64,000 nt of DNA, from NCBI RefSeq assembly GCF_030409685.1, contig NZ_JAUFQJ010000004.1, forward strand, positions 496,001-560,000. Reading direction: 5' to 3'. Numbering within the stretch: the stretch's first letter is position 1; the number at the start of each line of letters is the position of its first letter. This DNA is from Ferruginibacter paludis (GTDB lineage Bacteria; Bacteroidota; Bacteroidia; Chitinophagales; Chitinophagaceae). The position numbers and the translations under genes were made by a program. A model generated the notes under the pieces. It was not told where the DNA came from. It did not search any database and saw only the letters and a list, made by a program, of their open reading frames with translations. Below are positions 47,555-56,222 of the stretch, one piece after another.

Positions 47555-48868
47555 CTATTCCAATTCTATTTTTTCATCTCCTTCTTCGTAAGGCAAATAC
47601 ACCATTAGCAAAGTCAGCATTTCATCTGTTGATATCATGGAGCTTTCTGAAAAAACGGTGCGGGGCGGATTACGCGGATTTGCCGGGTTTTCGGCAGTGT
47701 TGTCGTAGGTTCCTTCAATATGCATCACAGAACCTTTTGGCACTTTCAGCAAATGTTTTAACCGGTAAATTTCCTGCCAGCGAAAATCCCATTCCGGGAT
47801 AGACACGAGCTTACTTGTATCTCCTTCCTGCGAAACAAGGTAGGCTTTAAAACTTTTGCCGATGTAATGCATATGCGGCCAAACATACATGATAGATACA
47901 TCCGCGCCAGGGTTAGTAACTTCCAACGTGAATGATTTTTTTTCGTTGGCCTTAATATAAAAAATCGGCGTTATCTGTTTTTCACCAATGCCACCCGAAC
48001 CAAAACTGATCACCTTAACCTGTCTTGTAACAGGTGTTTTTTTGAAAAAAAGATTTACCTGTGAAAAACTTTTTTCATCCACTGCGCTGGGTGCAAAATG
48101 AACGGTTAAAAGGATCACACCACGCTTTGGCATTATCCATCCAAACTCTTTTGGATAATACTCGTAAGTTGTACCGGGTATCCATCCGCCATAATAAGTC
48201 ATTACTTTTTTATAAGGCCTGTATTGATCCAGTTTAGTATGATCATCTTCCGATAAATTTACAGTAGCATCCGTTTTATAAATATTGATAGAAGTATCTG
48301 CTACGTCATGTATGGCATAGTTGGCATGATGAATCAGCTTTTTATTATTACTGTAAAACTCGATGGCTTCAATGTTTTCAGCATCTTTTAATTCAAAAGG
48401 AATTTTAAAAATAGCGAAACGTTCTTTGTTATCTCCCCTTACTAAAAAACTGTCAGCCATTTTTAAAACCATGTCGGGCTTGCGGCTATATGTTGTAAAA
48501 CTCGTAAACTCAGGCGTTGCAGCCACCTGCTTTACTTTCGTTCCCTGCGGCGCTTTATTATCTATCCATTGCACCAGTAAACTAATTTCTTTTTGAGACA
48601 ATGATCTGTCATTTGCAAAATGTACATAGCTATTGTCTGCCTTCCATGGCGGCATATAACCACTTTGCACAACATCTTTTATAAAAGACACTCTTTTGCT
48701 TACATCTTCGTAACCCAACAACGAAAAGGGTGCGCCGCCGCCGGGATGGTGGCATGGGGCGCATTTGGTTTGAACAATGGGAGCAATGTCATTGTAGTAA
48801 GTTAACTGCTGAGCCTGTAGTATAGAACTATTCAGCAAAAATAAAACCAGGTATAAAAAGTTTTTCAT
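47555..48868 (-). CDS. cytochrome c / type II copper monooxygenase fusion, exported
   Basis: The ATG at 48868 begins a signal peptide (KNFLYLVLFLLNSSILQAQQ). A cytochrome-type domain follows with heme motif KCAPCHHPGGGAPFSLLGYED (about residues 31-50) and a distal Met (SGYMPPWKAD). The second half resembles copper type II ascorbate-dependent monooxygenases (peptidylglycine-hydroxylase fold): HHANYAIHD fits the first copper site and WPHMHYIGKSF the second (HxH). Family members hydroxylate C-H bonds with ascorbate or other donors. The heme domain would supply electrons. It starts 1 bp after the redoxin stop, so the two are cotranscribed. Confidence 0.85.
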   Translation of the reverse strand: MKNFLYLVLFLLNSSILQAQQLTYYNDIAPIVQTKCAPCHHPGGGAPFSLLGYEDVSKRVSFIKDVVQSGYMPPWKADNSYVHFANDRSLSQKEISLLVQWIDNKAPQGTKVKQVAATPEFTSFTTYSRKPDMVLKMADSFLVRGDNKERFAIFKIPFELKDAENIEAIEFYSNNKKLIHHANYAIHDVADTSINIYKTDATVNLSEDDHTKLDQYRPYKKVMTYYGGWIPGTTYEYYPKEFGWIMPKRGVILLTVHFAPSAVDEKSFSQVNLFFKKTPVTRQVKVISFGSGGIGEKQITPIFYIKANEKKSFTLEVTNPGADVSIMYVWPHMHYIGKSFKAYLVSQEGDTSKLVSIPEWDFRWQEIYRLKHLLKVPKGSVMHIEGTYDNTAENPANPRNPPRTVFSESSMISTDEMLTLLMVYLPYEEGDEKIELE

Positions 48869-48869
48869 T

Positions 48870-49466
48870 TTAGTAATCATTGATTCTGCACCCATACGCT
48901 TTTGTTTTTTTGATAGTTACGTCTGCAGGCTGCAGGCTTTGTTCTATGGCATTCTTTACATAATGTTTTGAAGCCAATATTTTCTTTTTACCGAGGCCCT
49001 GCACCCAGTCATCAATAGCGCCGGTATAAATAAGATTGCCTTTGTTATCCAGCAAAATGGCCTGCGGTGTTACAGTTGCATTTAAATAACGGGTTAATGA
49101 CAGTTTTGTGTCAATTAATATATTGAATGTGGTAAGATACTTATTTTGAAAAGCCATCACATCTTTTGAAGAATACGCATTGCCGGAAACAATGCCGTAC
49201 ACGGCAACGCGGTCTTTAAATTGTTCGTGAAGCTGGTTTATTGTCTTGGTATAATTCTGACAGAGTGGACATTCCGGTGATAAAAAAATAAACAGGGAAA
49301 GTGCTTTATCATCCAGGTGAATGACCGTATTTTTTTGAAGGCTGATATCTGTTAAGTCGCAAGAACCGACTTGATTAAAAATGGTAAGGGAATCTTTAGT
49401 TAGCTGCGCATGCAGACTATAGGTGGTAAAAATCAGGCACAATATTGTAAGTGGTCTTGTAAGCAT
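48870..49466 (-). CDS. exported thioredoxin-fold (AhpC/TSA-type) redoxin
   Basis: This 198-residue protein has a signal peptide to about residue 21 (SLHAQ). The thioredoxin fold carries a CxxC in FLSPECPLCQNYTKTINQ, as in TlpA/ResA or AhpC-like periplasmic redoxins, and a cis-Pro in ATVTPQAILLDNKG. The end of the protein (KTKAYGCRINDY) has another Cys. Such proteins keep heme or copper-site cysteines reduced. It directly precedes the cytochrome-copper monooxygenase gene (start 1 bp after its stop), so it may be the electron or maturation partner. It follows the SusD gene and terminator, so it probably starts a new transcription unit. Confidence 0.9.
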   Translation of the reverse strand: MLTRPLTILCLIFTTYSLHAQLTKDSLTIFNQVGSCDLTDISLQKNTVIHLDDKALSLFIFLSPECPLCQNYTKTINQLHEQFKDRVAVYGIVSGNAYSSKDVMAFQNKYLTTFNILIDTKLSLTRYLNATVTPQAILLDNKGNLIYTGAIDDWVQGLGKKKILASKHYVKNAIEQSLQPADVTIKKTKAYGCRINDY

Positions 49467-49582
49467 GTTTTGACAACCATTTTATAACACAATTTAATTT
49501 ATCTCTGTGACTAAGTTAAGAAATGATACAGACTGTAATTGTTAAATGAAACGGAATAGTGATACACTGATTTCAAAGAGTA

Positions 49583-49625
49583 TAAAAAGATAACTCCAGG
49601 CAAAACATGCGGCCTGGAGTTATCT
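49583..49625 (-). terminator. intrinsic terminator after SusD
   Basis: Ten bases after the SusD stop codon, a perfect 14-bp stem is formed by AGATAACTCCAGGC (49588-49601) and GCCTGGAGTTATCT (49612-49625) with a 10-base loop. On the minus strand the stem is followed by five consecutive T. This is a textbook rho-independent terminator and separates susCD from the redoxin unit. Confidence 0.93.
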
Positions 49626-49634
49626 GAATAAAAT

Positions 49635-51299
49635 TTATTTTTTATCCCACCAAACACGACCGTACAGGTCATCTATAGCGGTTCCAAAATCAGGGTCTGC
49701 TTTCATATTATCCAAAGCAGCCTGTTTGTTTGTTGCATTTAAATCACTTGTAGACGGAGCGCTGATTGCGGCTCTTCTTGGGATCTGGTAAAGAGTACCA
49801 TCAATCATTATATTTTCATTAGCCAAAGCGGTTGTTGCATTTGGATAGCCCGTTCTTTTATACAGCGCCCATGCTTCGTTGGGTTGCTTAAAGAAGTTAA
49901 TATAGGATTGTATTGCAATTTGCTCCAATGCTTTCGGAGCACTATACATAATTGCGGGAGAAGCTTTATAAGCTGTCAGTTCACCAGCCGTTACTGCTGT
50001 GTAATCTTCCAGCTTAGCGTCTGCAGCTGCCTTATCATAGAAAGATATTGAAGCATCGATACCGGCATAATACAAAGCCTGGGCATCTTCAGTAGTAATA
50101 CCTTTTGCGGCTAATTCAGCACGCATAAACAATTCATCCGCATAAGAAATTAAAGGAAAGAAATTTTTTCCTGTACCGCCACCGTTTGCAGGCTGAAACA
50201 TTCTCCATTGCAAATAAGAAACCGTATCCAGTGCCAGGTTATCATCTACCTTCTTTTGCACAAACCAGGAGCTTACGGTTTTTACAACGTCTGGGCTTAC
50301 CGGTGCTCCTACGTACTGCCTTGCACTTACAATAGTACCTGCAGGATATAGTCCTTTGGCAATGGCTGCATTCATATTAGCCTGTGTATAATTGTTCTTT
50401 TTATAAAACAGGCGCAAGCGTGGATCGCTTTGTGCGAACATAAAATCCACCGTTGGCTTCGGAGCCCTGAATTCGTCAGGAGCCCAGTTGCCGCCGGCAG
50501 TAAAACTTACATCAGCATAAAACACCCAGCCCTCTGCATTGCTTGTCATCAGGTTGGATGCATCTGCAATTACTTCCTTAACAATCGCTGTAGCTGTGGC
50601 TTCGTCTCTCTTCATCAGGCGCATTGCCATTCTTAAACGAAGAGCTGAAGCAGCCTTTGCCCATAGAGCCACATCGCCGTGAAAATAAAGATCATTTTTA
50701 CCAAGACTTACCTGTGCTGTAGCTGGCGGAGCTTTCAACAAAGCAATCACTTCCTTTAAGCGCTTATCCCACAAGGCGTATAATTCCTGCTGCGTTTCAT
50801 ATTTAGGAGTAAGGGTGCCACCATACCGTGCCTGGAAAGCTTCTGTATAAGGTAAGCTTCCGTTTATATCTGAAACGTAGAAAGCATAATATATCTTGGG
50901 AATATCAGCGATGGCATTTATCTGATCGTACTTTGGTTTTTCTGCATCGGGCAATTTGCTGATCAAAACCTGTACATCCGTTAAGACAGATCCCAGCGTT
51001 GGATAAAATACTCCATAACGCGAATTAAAATTACCCACGGTTTTCAGTGTTACTGAGCCATTTCCTGCGTTAGCAGTGGATTGTTGAGTCCAGAACATGA
51101 TGCGGCGGTAGTTATCATAAAATTGCTCAAAATCTTGCCCATGGGCCTGGATGGCAGCATTTAGAAACTGCTCTTCCGGTTTAATGGAATATAGTACACC
51201 AGGGTCGGTGTTTAATTCGACAAATGCCGATTTTTTACAACTACCCAATGCCAGGGAAACAGCCAGGATAGCTAAGTATGAATATTTATAAAATTTCAT
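49635..51299 (-). CDS. SusD/RagB-like outer-membrane glycan-binding lipoprotein
   Basis: The gene encodes 554 residues of the SusD-like_2 type. The signal peptide ends in the lipobox LALGSCKKS with lipid-bearing Cys20. The mature N-terminus FVELNTDPGVLYSIKPEEQFLNAAI is typical of that branch, and tetratricopeptide-like helices cover most of the protein. SusD proteins cap the SusC channel at the cell surface and hand oligosaccharides to it. It lies 41 bp after SusC, same strand, and is followed by a strong terminator. The ligand cannot be read from the sequence. Confidence 0.95.
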   Translation of the reverse strand: MKFYKYSYLAILAVSLALGSCKKSAFVELNTDPGVLYSIKPEEQFLNAAIQAHGQDFEQFYDNYRRIMFWTQQSTANAGNGSVTLKTVGNFNSRYGVFYPTLGSVLTDVQVLISKLPDAEKPKYDQINAIADIPKIYYAFYVSDINGSLPYTEAFQARYGGTLTPKYETQQELYALWDKRLKEVIALLKAPPATAQVSLGKNDLYFHGDVALWAKAASALRLRMAMRLMKRDEATATAIVKEVIADASNLMTSNAEGWVFYADVSFTAGGNWAPDEFRAPKPTVDFMFAQSDPRLRLFYKKNNYTQANMNAAIAKGLYPAGTIVSARQYVGAPVSPDVVKTVSSWFVQKKVDDNLALDTVSYLQWRMFQPANGGGTGKNFFPLISYADELFMRAELAAKGITTEDAQALYYAGIDASISFYDKAAADAKLEDYTAVTAGELTAYKASPAIMYSAPKALEQIAIQSYINFFKQPNEAWALYKRTGYPNATTALANENIMIDGTLYQIPRRAAISAPSTSDLNATNKQAALDNMKADPDFGTAIDDLYGRVWWDKK

Positions 51300-51340
51300 T
51301 TTTATTAAAATTTAAATTATTAAAAGATATTGCCTGCGAA

Positions 51341-54300
51341 TTAAAAACCTGCGAGCAACGATACCGCCATTTGACGCTGGTAAGGTCCACCGCCAGTTTC
51401 AGCAAATGCGCCGGGGCGGCTTGAATAAATTGATTCCGGATATATATGATCCTTGGTGGTAGTATATAAGTAAATAATATTTCTACCTGAAACATTTAAC
51501 CGAAGTCTGTTGATTTTTAATTTACTGATAGTACTTTTTGGAAAGTCATAACCAAAAGAAACCTCACGCAATGCAACCCAGGTATTATCAAAAACAGAAT
51601 ATTCACGGATACCTGTGCCCCAGCTTGCTATACCTTCGTAATAATCCAAAGCTGCAATTGGCTTTTTAAGTCCCTTGCTAACAGCATCAGCATAAGTTAA
51701 TCCACTTACATCAATATTATTAATGATGGTGTTTTTCCCAAAAACGCCTTCTGGTATAATACCATCATTGCGCTGAACACCATTGGCGTCAGTATAGGCT
51801 ATACCACCGTGTTCTGCATCACGACCAAATAAAGTACTTTGATAGTTACCATATTCAGATCCATACTGATGAGTTGTTGAAGCGATCTTTCCACCCACTT
51901 TCGCATCTACCTGTATAAACAGGCTGAAGCTTTTATACCTGAATTCGTTGATGTTGCTAACCAGGTATTTTTCCATTGCAGAACCAAGAATTTTTTCTCC
52001 CTGTCCGTAGGCACCAGAGCGCCAGTAAGTTCCATCCTGCTGCAATAATTTTTGGTTTGTTTGTGGATCTCTGGCATAGGCATAAGTACTTACAATAGTA
52101 CCAAAATCTTCACCTACTTTGGCTACCGAACGAACGTCGTTTCCGAAAGCCAGGTCAAGGTCTCTGCTGTCTGTACCAGGATAAAGCGCTATGATCTTAT
52201 TCCGGTTACGGGTAAAGTTTACCGTAGTGGTCCACTCAAAATGCTTTGTGCGGACTGGCACTCCGGACAATAATATTTCTACGCCCTTGTTCTGAATATT
52301 ACCTGCATTAATTAAACGGCTGTCAATACCACTTTCTGGCGGCGCATTTAACTGTATGGTTTCATTCTTGGTGTTCTTTTTATAGGCAGCAACATCAATC
52401 CTTAAACGGTTATTAAAAAAACGAAGATCCACGCCTATTTCGGTTTCAAAAGCTCTTAAAGGTACCAGGTTGAGGTTACCAAGACTATTGCTCTGAAAGC
52501 CGTAACGGGGAACAGATGTGGCGCCAAGGTCTGTATAGTTGCCATTTAAAACATAGTTTCCACTGGACGTAGTGTAAATTCCTGTACCGGCTCCGGTAAT
52601 ACCATAACTGGCTCTTAATTTACCGAAAGAAAGAAAATCAAATTGTTTTTTATCTTTCAGCAATTCTGTAAATAACCATGAAGCACCAATTGACGGATAA
52701 TTATAAACATAAGTGCCATGACCGTCAGGATAAGTTAAGGTAGAGTTCCAGTCACTTCTAAAACTACCTGACAATGTCAGCATTTCTTTCCAGGTTATAT
52801 CACCATAGGTATACAACGCATCCAGCCTGCTTTGCGGGTATTTGCCTCCACTCACGTCTAACGCATTTTTACTATTGGAAAGTGCAAAAATATCGGCATT
52901 CTTAAAGCCTCCATTAGTATTTGCAGATAATTGCGTACCACCAAGTCCGCGTTGTGTTTCACCACCAGCCGACAGGCTGAATTCCAGATTGTTTGTAATC
53001 TTCCTTGTTGCAGTCAATAAGGCCTGTAATCTGGCGTCTTTTCTGTTTGAAGTATACAAAGCATATCGTCCAAAATTGTTGCTGTTAAAGCCGGCTCCAT
53101 CGCCACGTTCTTTAGTTTCCTGGTTAACATCATAACTATTCACGTTACCCCGCATCAGCAAGCTTAACCATGGCGTTATGTTGGCAGTTATATCAAGATT
53201 TGCCAAAAGACTATTTTCCTTTTGAGCAACATTGGTTTGGTAAATACTCCACATGTCATCAGTGATAGATCCACGCAAATAAGGAGATTTTTGCACGCGG
53301 CCGCCATTTACAGCATCAATATAATTTGCGAATAGATTGTCTATAGGAAAGTTGCGTGAATTTGAGTAGGCGAGTCTGTATAATAAACTTCCCTGACCAC
53401 CTTGCTGCATTGGATTTTTAGAAACAGTTGCGGCATAATTAATAGAAAAATCCATGTTAATTAATTTGCCCACTTTTTGGGTAGCTCTCAACGCAAAACT
53501 ATTCCTGTCAAACTTATTAGTAGATACGATGCCCTGCTCAGCTGATTTTGTATAAGAAAAACGCACGGTGGTTTTATCGTTGCCGCCTTCAACAGACACA
53601 TTGGTGTTATTAATTAAACCTGTCTGGTAAAGGTCCTTCATGTTATTTGGCTTATAAACACGGGTTACTCCATCCGCATCAATAACAGTCTGTCCGGCGA
53701 ACTTTGGACCAAAACTATAATAGGGAGCATAATCATCATTGGGAATAATATCTTTTCCATCTGAATTTTTTGCAAAAGTCGGGCTGTTACCGCCACCATA
53801 TTCATTTTGAAAATCAGGAAGTCTGTACACTTTATTCCAGGTAGTTGTTTGATTAAGCGTGACACCCAGGCCCGGCCTTGCCTTACCCTTTTTTGTTGTA
53901 ATCAATATTACGCCGCTTAATGCCTGTGATCCGTATAAAGCACTCGCTGCAGATCCTTTCAATACAGTCATGCTTTCATAATCGTCGGGATTAAGATTTT
54001 TCATCTGGTTACCAAAGTCCCTGTTATCGCCCCACGAATCAGCACCTGATGCGCCCGGTTGAATCAATACTCCATCAATAACATATAAAGGCATGGTATT
54101 GCCGCTAAGGCTTGAATTACCCCTGATACGGATACGTGAACTTGATGAAGGTCCGCCTGCACCCTGATTGACCATAACGCCTGCAATTTTACCTTGCAAA
54201 GAGTTTACTACGTTCACAGTGCCTGCCCTTGCAAGTTCAGCTCCACCTACTGATTGTATAGCATAAGGAACTTTCAGAGAACTCGTTCTTGTACCGAAAC

Positions 54301-54634
54301 CTGTTATCACAACTTCGTTCAATTTGCCAACCGCACCTGATAATTCTACAGTCAAATAATCTTCCTTACCAACATTAACCTGCTTAGTAGTATATCCAAC
54401 ACTACTGAAAATCAATACCGCATCAGAAACTGGTACCGATATTTTAAAATTCCCCCTGGAATCCGCTGCTGCATTCGATTTAGTTCCACTTAAATTAATC
54501 GATACGCCCGGAATTGCATTACCGGCACTGTCCCTGACTGAGCCCGTAATAGTTTTTCTCTGTTGGCCTAAAACAGTACCGCAGCAAATGCATAAGAGCA
54601 GAAGCGGCAGTAAGTGTGAAATCGTTTTTTTCAT
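51341..54634 (-). CDS. SusC/RagA-type TonB-dependent outer-membrane transporter
   Basis: The gene encodes 1097 residues with a signal peptide to about residue 24. A carboxypeptidase-regulatory-like domain follows (KTITGSVRDSAGNAIPGVSIN... about 27-105), then the plug with VVITGFGTRTSSLKVPYAIQSV and the SusC signature LQGKIAGVMVN...IRIRGNSSLSGNTMPLYVIDGV. The rest is a 22-strand beta-barrel ending in an aromatic strand (QRQMAVSLLAGF). It imports oligosaccharides using TonB energy. It lies 41 bp after ROK regulator 1 and 41 bp before SusD; all four genes of this block read in one direction. Confidence 0.97.
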   Translation of the reverse strand: MKKTISHLLPLLLLCICCGTVLGQQRKTITGSVRDSAGNAIPGVSINLSGTKSNAAADSRGNFKISVPVSDAVLIFSSVGYTTKQVNVGKEDYLTVELSGAVGKLNEVVITGFGTRTSSLKVPYAIQSVGGAELARAGTVNVVNSLQGKIAGVMVNQGAGGPSSSSRIRIRGNSSLSGNTMPLYVIDGVLIQPGASGADSWGDNRDFGNQMKNLNPDDYESMTVLKGSAASALYGSQALSGVILITTKKGKARPGLGVTLNQTTTWNKVYRLPDFQNEYGGGNSPTFAKNSDGKDIIPNDDYAPYYSFGPKFAGQTVIDADGVTRVYKPNNMKDLYQTGLINNTNVSVEGGNDKTTVRFSYTKSAEQGIVSTNKFDRNSFALRATQKVGKLINMDFSINYAATVSKNPMQQGGQGSLLYRLAYSNSRNFPIDNLFANYIDAVNGGRVQKSPYLRGSITDDMWSIYQTNVAQKENSLLANLDITANITPWLSLLMRGNVNSYDVNQETKERGDGAGFNSNNFGRYALYTSNRKDARLQALLTATRKITNNLEFSLSAGGETQRGLGGTQLSANTNGGFKNADIFALSNSKNALDVSGGKYPQSRLDALYTYGDITWKEMLTLSGSFRSDWNSTLTYPDGHGTYVYNYPSIGASWLFTELLKDKKQFDFLSFGKLRASYGITGAGTGIYTTSSGNYVLNGNYTDLGATSVPRYGFQSNSLGNLNLVPLRAFETEIGVDLRFFNNRLRIDVAAYKKNTKNETIQLNAPPESGIDSRLINAGNIQNKGVEILLSGVPVRTKHFEWTTTVNFTRNRNKIIALYPGTDSRDLDLAFGNDVRSVAKVGEDFGTIVSTYAYARDPQTNQKLLQQDGTYWRSGAYGQGEKILGSAMEKYLVSNINEFRYKSFSLFIQVDAKVGGKIASTTHQYGSEYGNYQSTLFGRDAEHGGIAYTDANGVQRNDGIIPEGVFGKNTIINNIDVSGLTYADAVSKGLKKPIAALDYYEGIASWGTGIREYSVFDNTWVALREVSFGYDFPKSTISKLKINRLRLNVSGRNIIYLYTTTKDHIYPESIYSSRPGAFAETGGGPYQRQMAVSLLAGF

Positions 54635-54675
54635 GTTGTGTTGTTTTGCTTTAAATAATAAAAAATTGGGTATTT

Positions 54676-55899
54676 CTATAGTTGACTAAGTTCAAATCCA
54701 GTTGTTTCTTCTTTTAAAAACGATATCTCGTTATAATTTTCCATCACCAGGGCCGCCGCACCGATCAGTTGAGCTTCCAGCCCCAGGTCAGAAATTTCTA
54801 TGTTCGTATTTTGAAAAAGCCGGCGAATACAGTGTTCATTCAACGCCTGCTGAATGGGAGCTTCCCATATTTTCCCTGCCGCCGATCCCCTGCCACTTAG
54901 AATTATTTTTTGCGGATTTAAAAGGTGAATTAATACTGCTACACCTTTCCCTATATTATATCCTGCCTTTGAAAAAAGTTCGATGGTAAACTGATCTCCT
55001 TCCTGCACAGCTTTTATAAGCTCCTGATAAGCCGTCTCATGATTTTCCAATGAAAGGGTATTTAACCTTGAAACCCGGCCAGAATTTATTCCTTCTATCG
55101 CCCGTTCTTTAATCAGCAGAAGCGAGGTTTCTGTTTCGAGGCAACCCGCTTTTCCGCACCAGCACAATTTTCCATTTAAAAACAGCGGAATGTGACTGAA
55201 CTCACCTGCAAACCCTTCATGCCCCCGGTAAAGTGCTCCATTTAAAATCAGCCCCAGACCAACTCCCCAGCCAATATTTATTACCATTGCGTTCCGGGCG
55301 CCTTTAGCGGCCCCAAATCTCAGCTCAGCCAATGCTATCAGGCTTGAATCATTATCAATAAATACAGGCAGGCCCAATTGAAAAGCCATATGTTTTGTAA
55401 TACTTTCATTATCAGGAAGCGATAAAAAAGAATAATTGATGCCTTTTTTTACGTCTATAAAGCCAGGCATACCAATGCCAATGCCTATAAACTTTTCCTT
55501 TGGTATACCGGAAGTGTCAATTGCGCCGGCAATTTTATCTATCAGCACCTGAAGCGCTGAACGGGTCTCCGTTAATGATAAAAAAATCCTGGTCACGGAT
55601 GATACCAAATGATTTTGCATATCTATTACCGCAATTTTAGTAACAAACTGATCCATTGCTACCGCAACCATGTACATTACATTTCTCTGAATGGCATAGG
55701 TCAAAGGGCGTCTTCCACCGGAAGAAACAGCATACCCAGTCTCTGTTACCAAATTGTCAGCAACGAGTTCCTCGATCAACTTCTGTGTAAGTGGAAAACT
55801 TTTCTCTATTATGATACTCAAATCTACACAAGACAGATTCTCCTGAAAATACAACTGCTTTAATATGTCATTTTTACATACTGTCCTTTTTTCCGTCAT
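54676..55899 (-). CDS. ROK-family transcription regulator 1
   Basis: This 407-residue protein has a winged helix-turn-helix in the first 75 residues (ending SSGGRRPLTY). The ROK sugar-kinase-like domain follows: GIGIGMPGFIDVKKG, the active-site region FIDNDSSLIALAELRFG, and the zinc motif GKLCWCGKAGCLETE with the preceding GHEGFAGEFSHIP. NagC/XylR-type ROK proteins repress sugar operons and are released by a sugar. The gene is 41 bp upstream of susC in the same direction, so it probably controls its own operon. It is a clear paralogue of the next ROK gene upstream (54676 versus 56223), with long identical stretches. Confidence 0.94.
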   Translation of the reverse strand: MTEKRTVCKNDILKQLYFQENLSCVDLSIIIEKSFPLTQKLIEELVADNLVTETGYAVSSGGRRPLTYAIQRNVMYMVAVAMDQFVTKIAVIDMQNHLVSSVTRIFLSLTETRSALQVLIDKIAGAIDTSGIPKEKFIGIGIGMPGFIDVKKGINYSFLSLPDNESITKHMAFQLGLPVFIDNDSSLIALAELRFGAAKGARNAMVINIGWGVGLGLILNGALYRGHEGFAGEFSHIPLFLNGKLCWCGKAGCLETETSLLLIKERAIEGINSGRVSRLNTLSLENHETAYQELIKAVQEGDQFTIELFSKAGYNIGKGVAVLIHLLNPQKIILSGRGSAAGKIWEAPIQQALNEHCIRRLFQNTNIEISDLGLEAQLIGAAALVMENYNEISFLKEETTGFELSQL

Positions 55900-56222
55900 A
55901 TAATAATAGCAGCGATGTCCTGGTTAATTTTTTGTTATTAAAATAAAGATATACAAACTTGTTAAATAATTAAAAAAGTTTTCAAATCTATTTAATTATT
56001 TTACAAATCGAGCTATTGCCAAGGTAAATTGTGTGGAAGTTGATTTGTGGAAGGCCATGTGGAGTTGCAGGGCGGCAGGATGCCCGTCGGTTATTAAGTG
56101 ATGACCGAAGTTGCTTGCTGGAATATAAAGGAGCGTTATACCATTGCTTAAGTGAGGGAATCCTTGACTACTCTTTGCACACGTAATCTGGTTGATAACC
56201 TGCACTCAGGGTCATCACCATG
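55900..56222. other. intergenic gap between the two ROK genes
   Basis: The gap is 323 bp. A 69-codon frame on the minus strand (55996-56205) has no recognisable motif, and I do not support it as a gene. The AT-rich 80 bp next to the first ROK start (55900-55985) is the likely promoter for the regulator-susCD unit. I see no further structure. Confidence 0.4.

Noticed and set aside
55996-56205. 69-codon minus-strand frame between the ROK genes
   Set aside because: No motif or family resemblance; sits in a presumed promoter gap.
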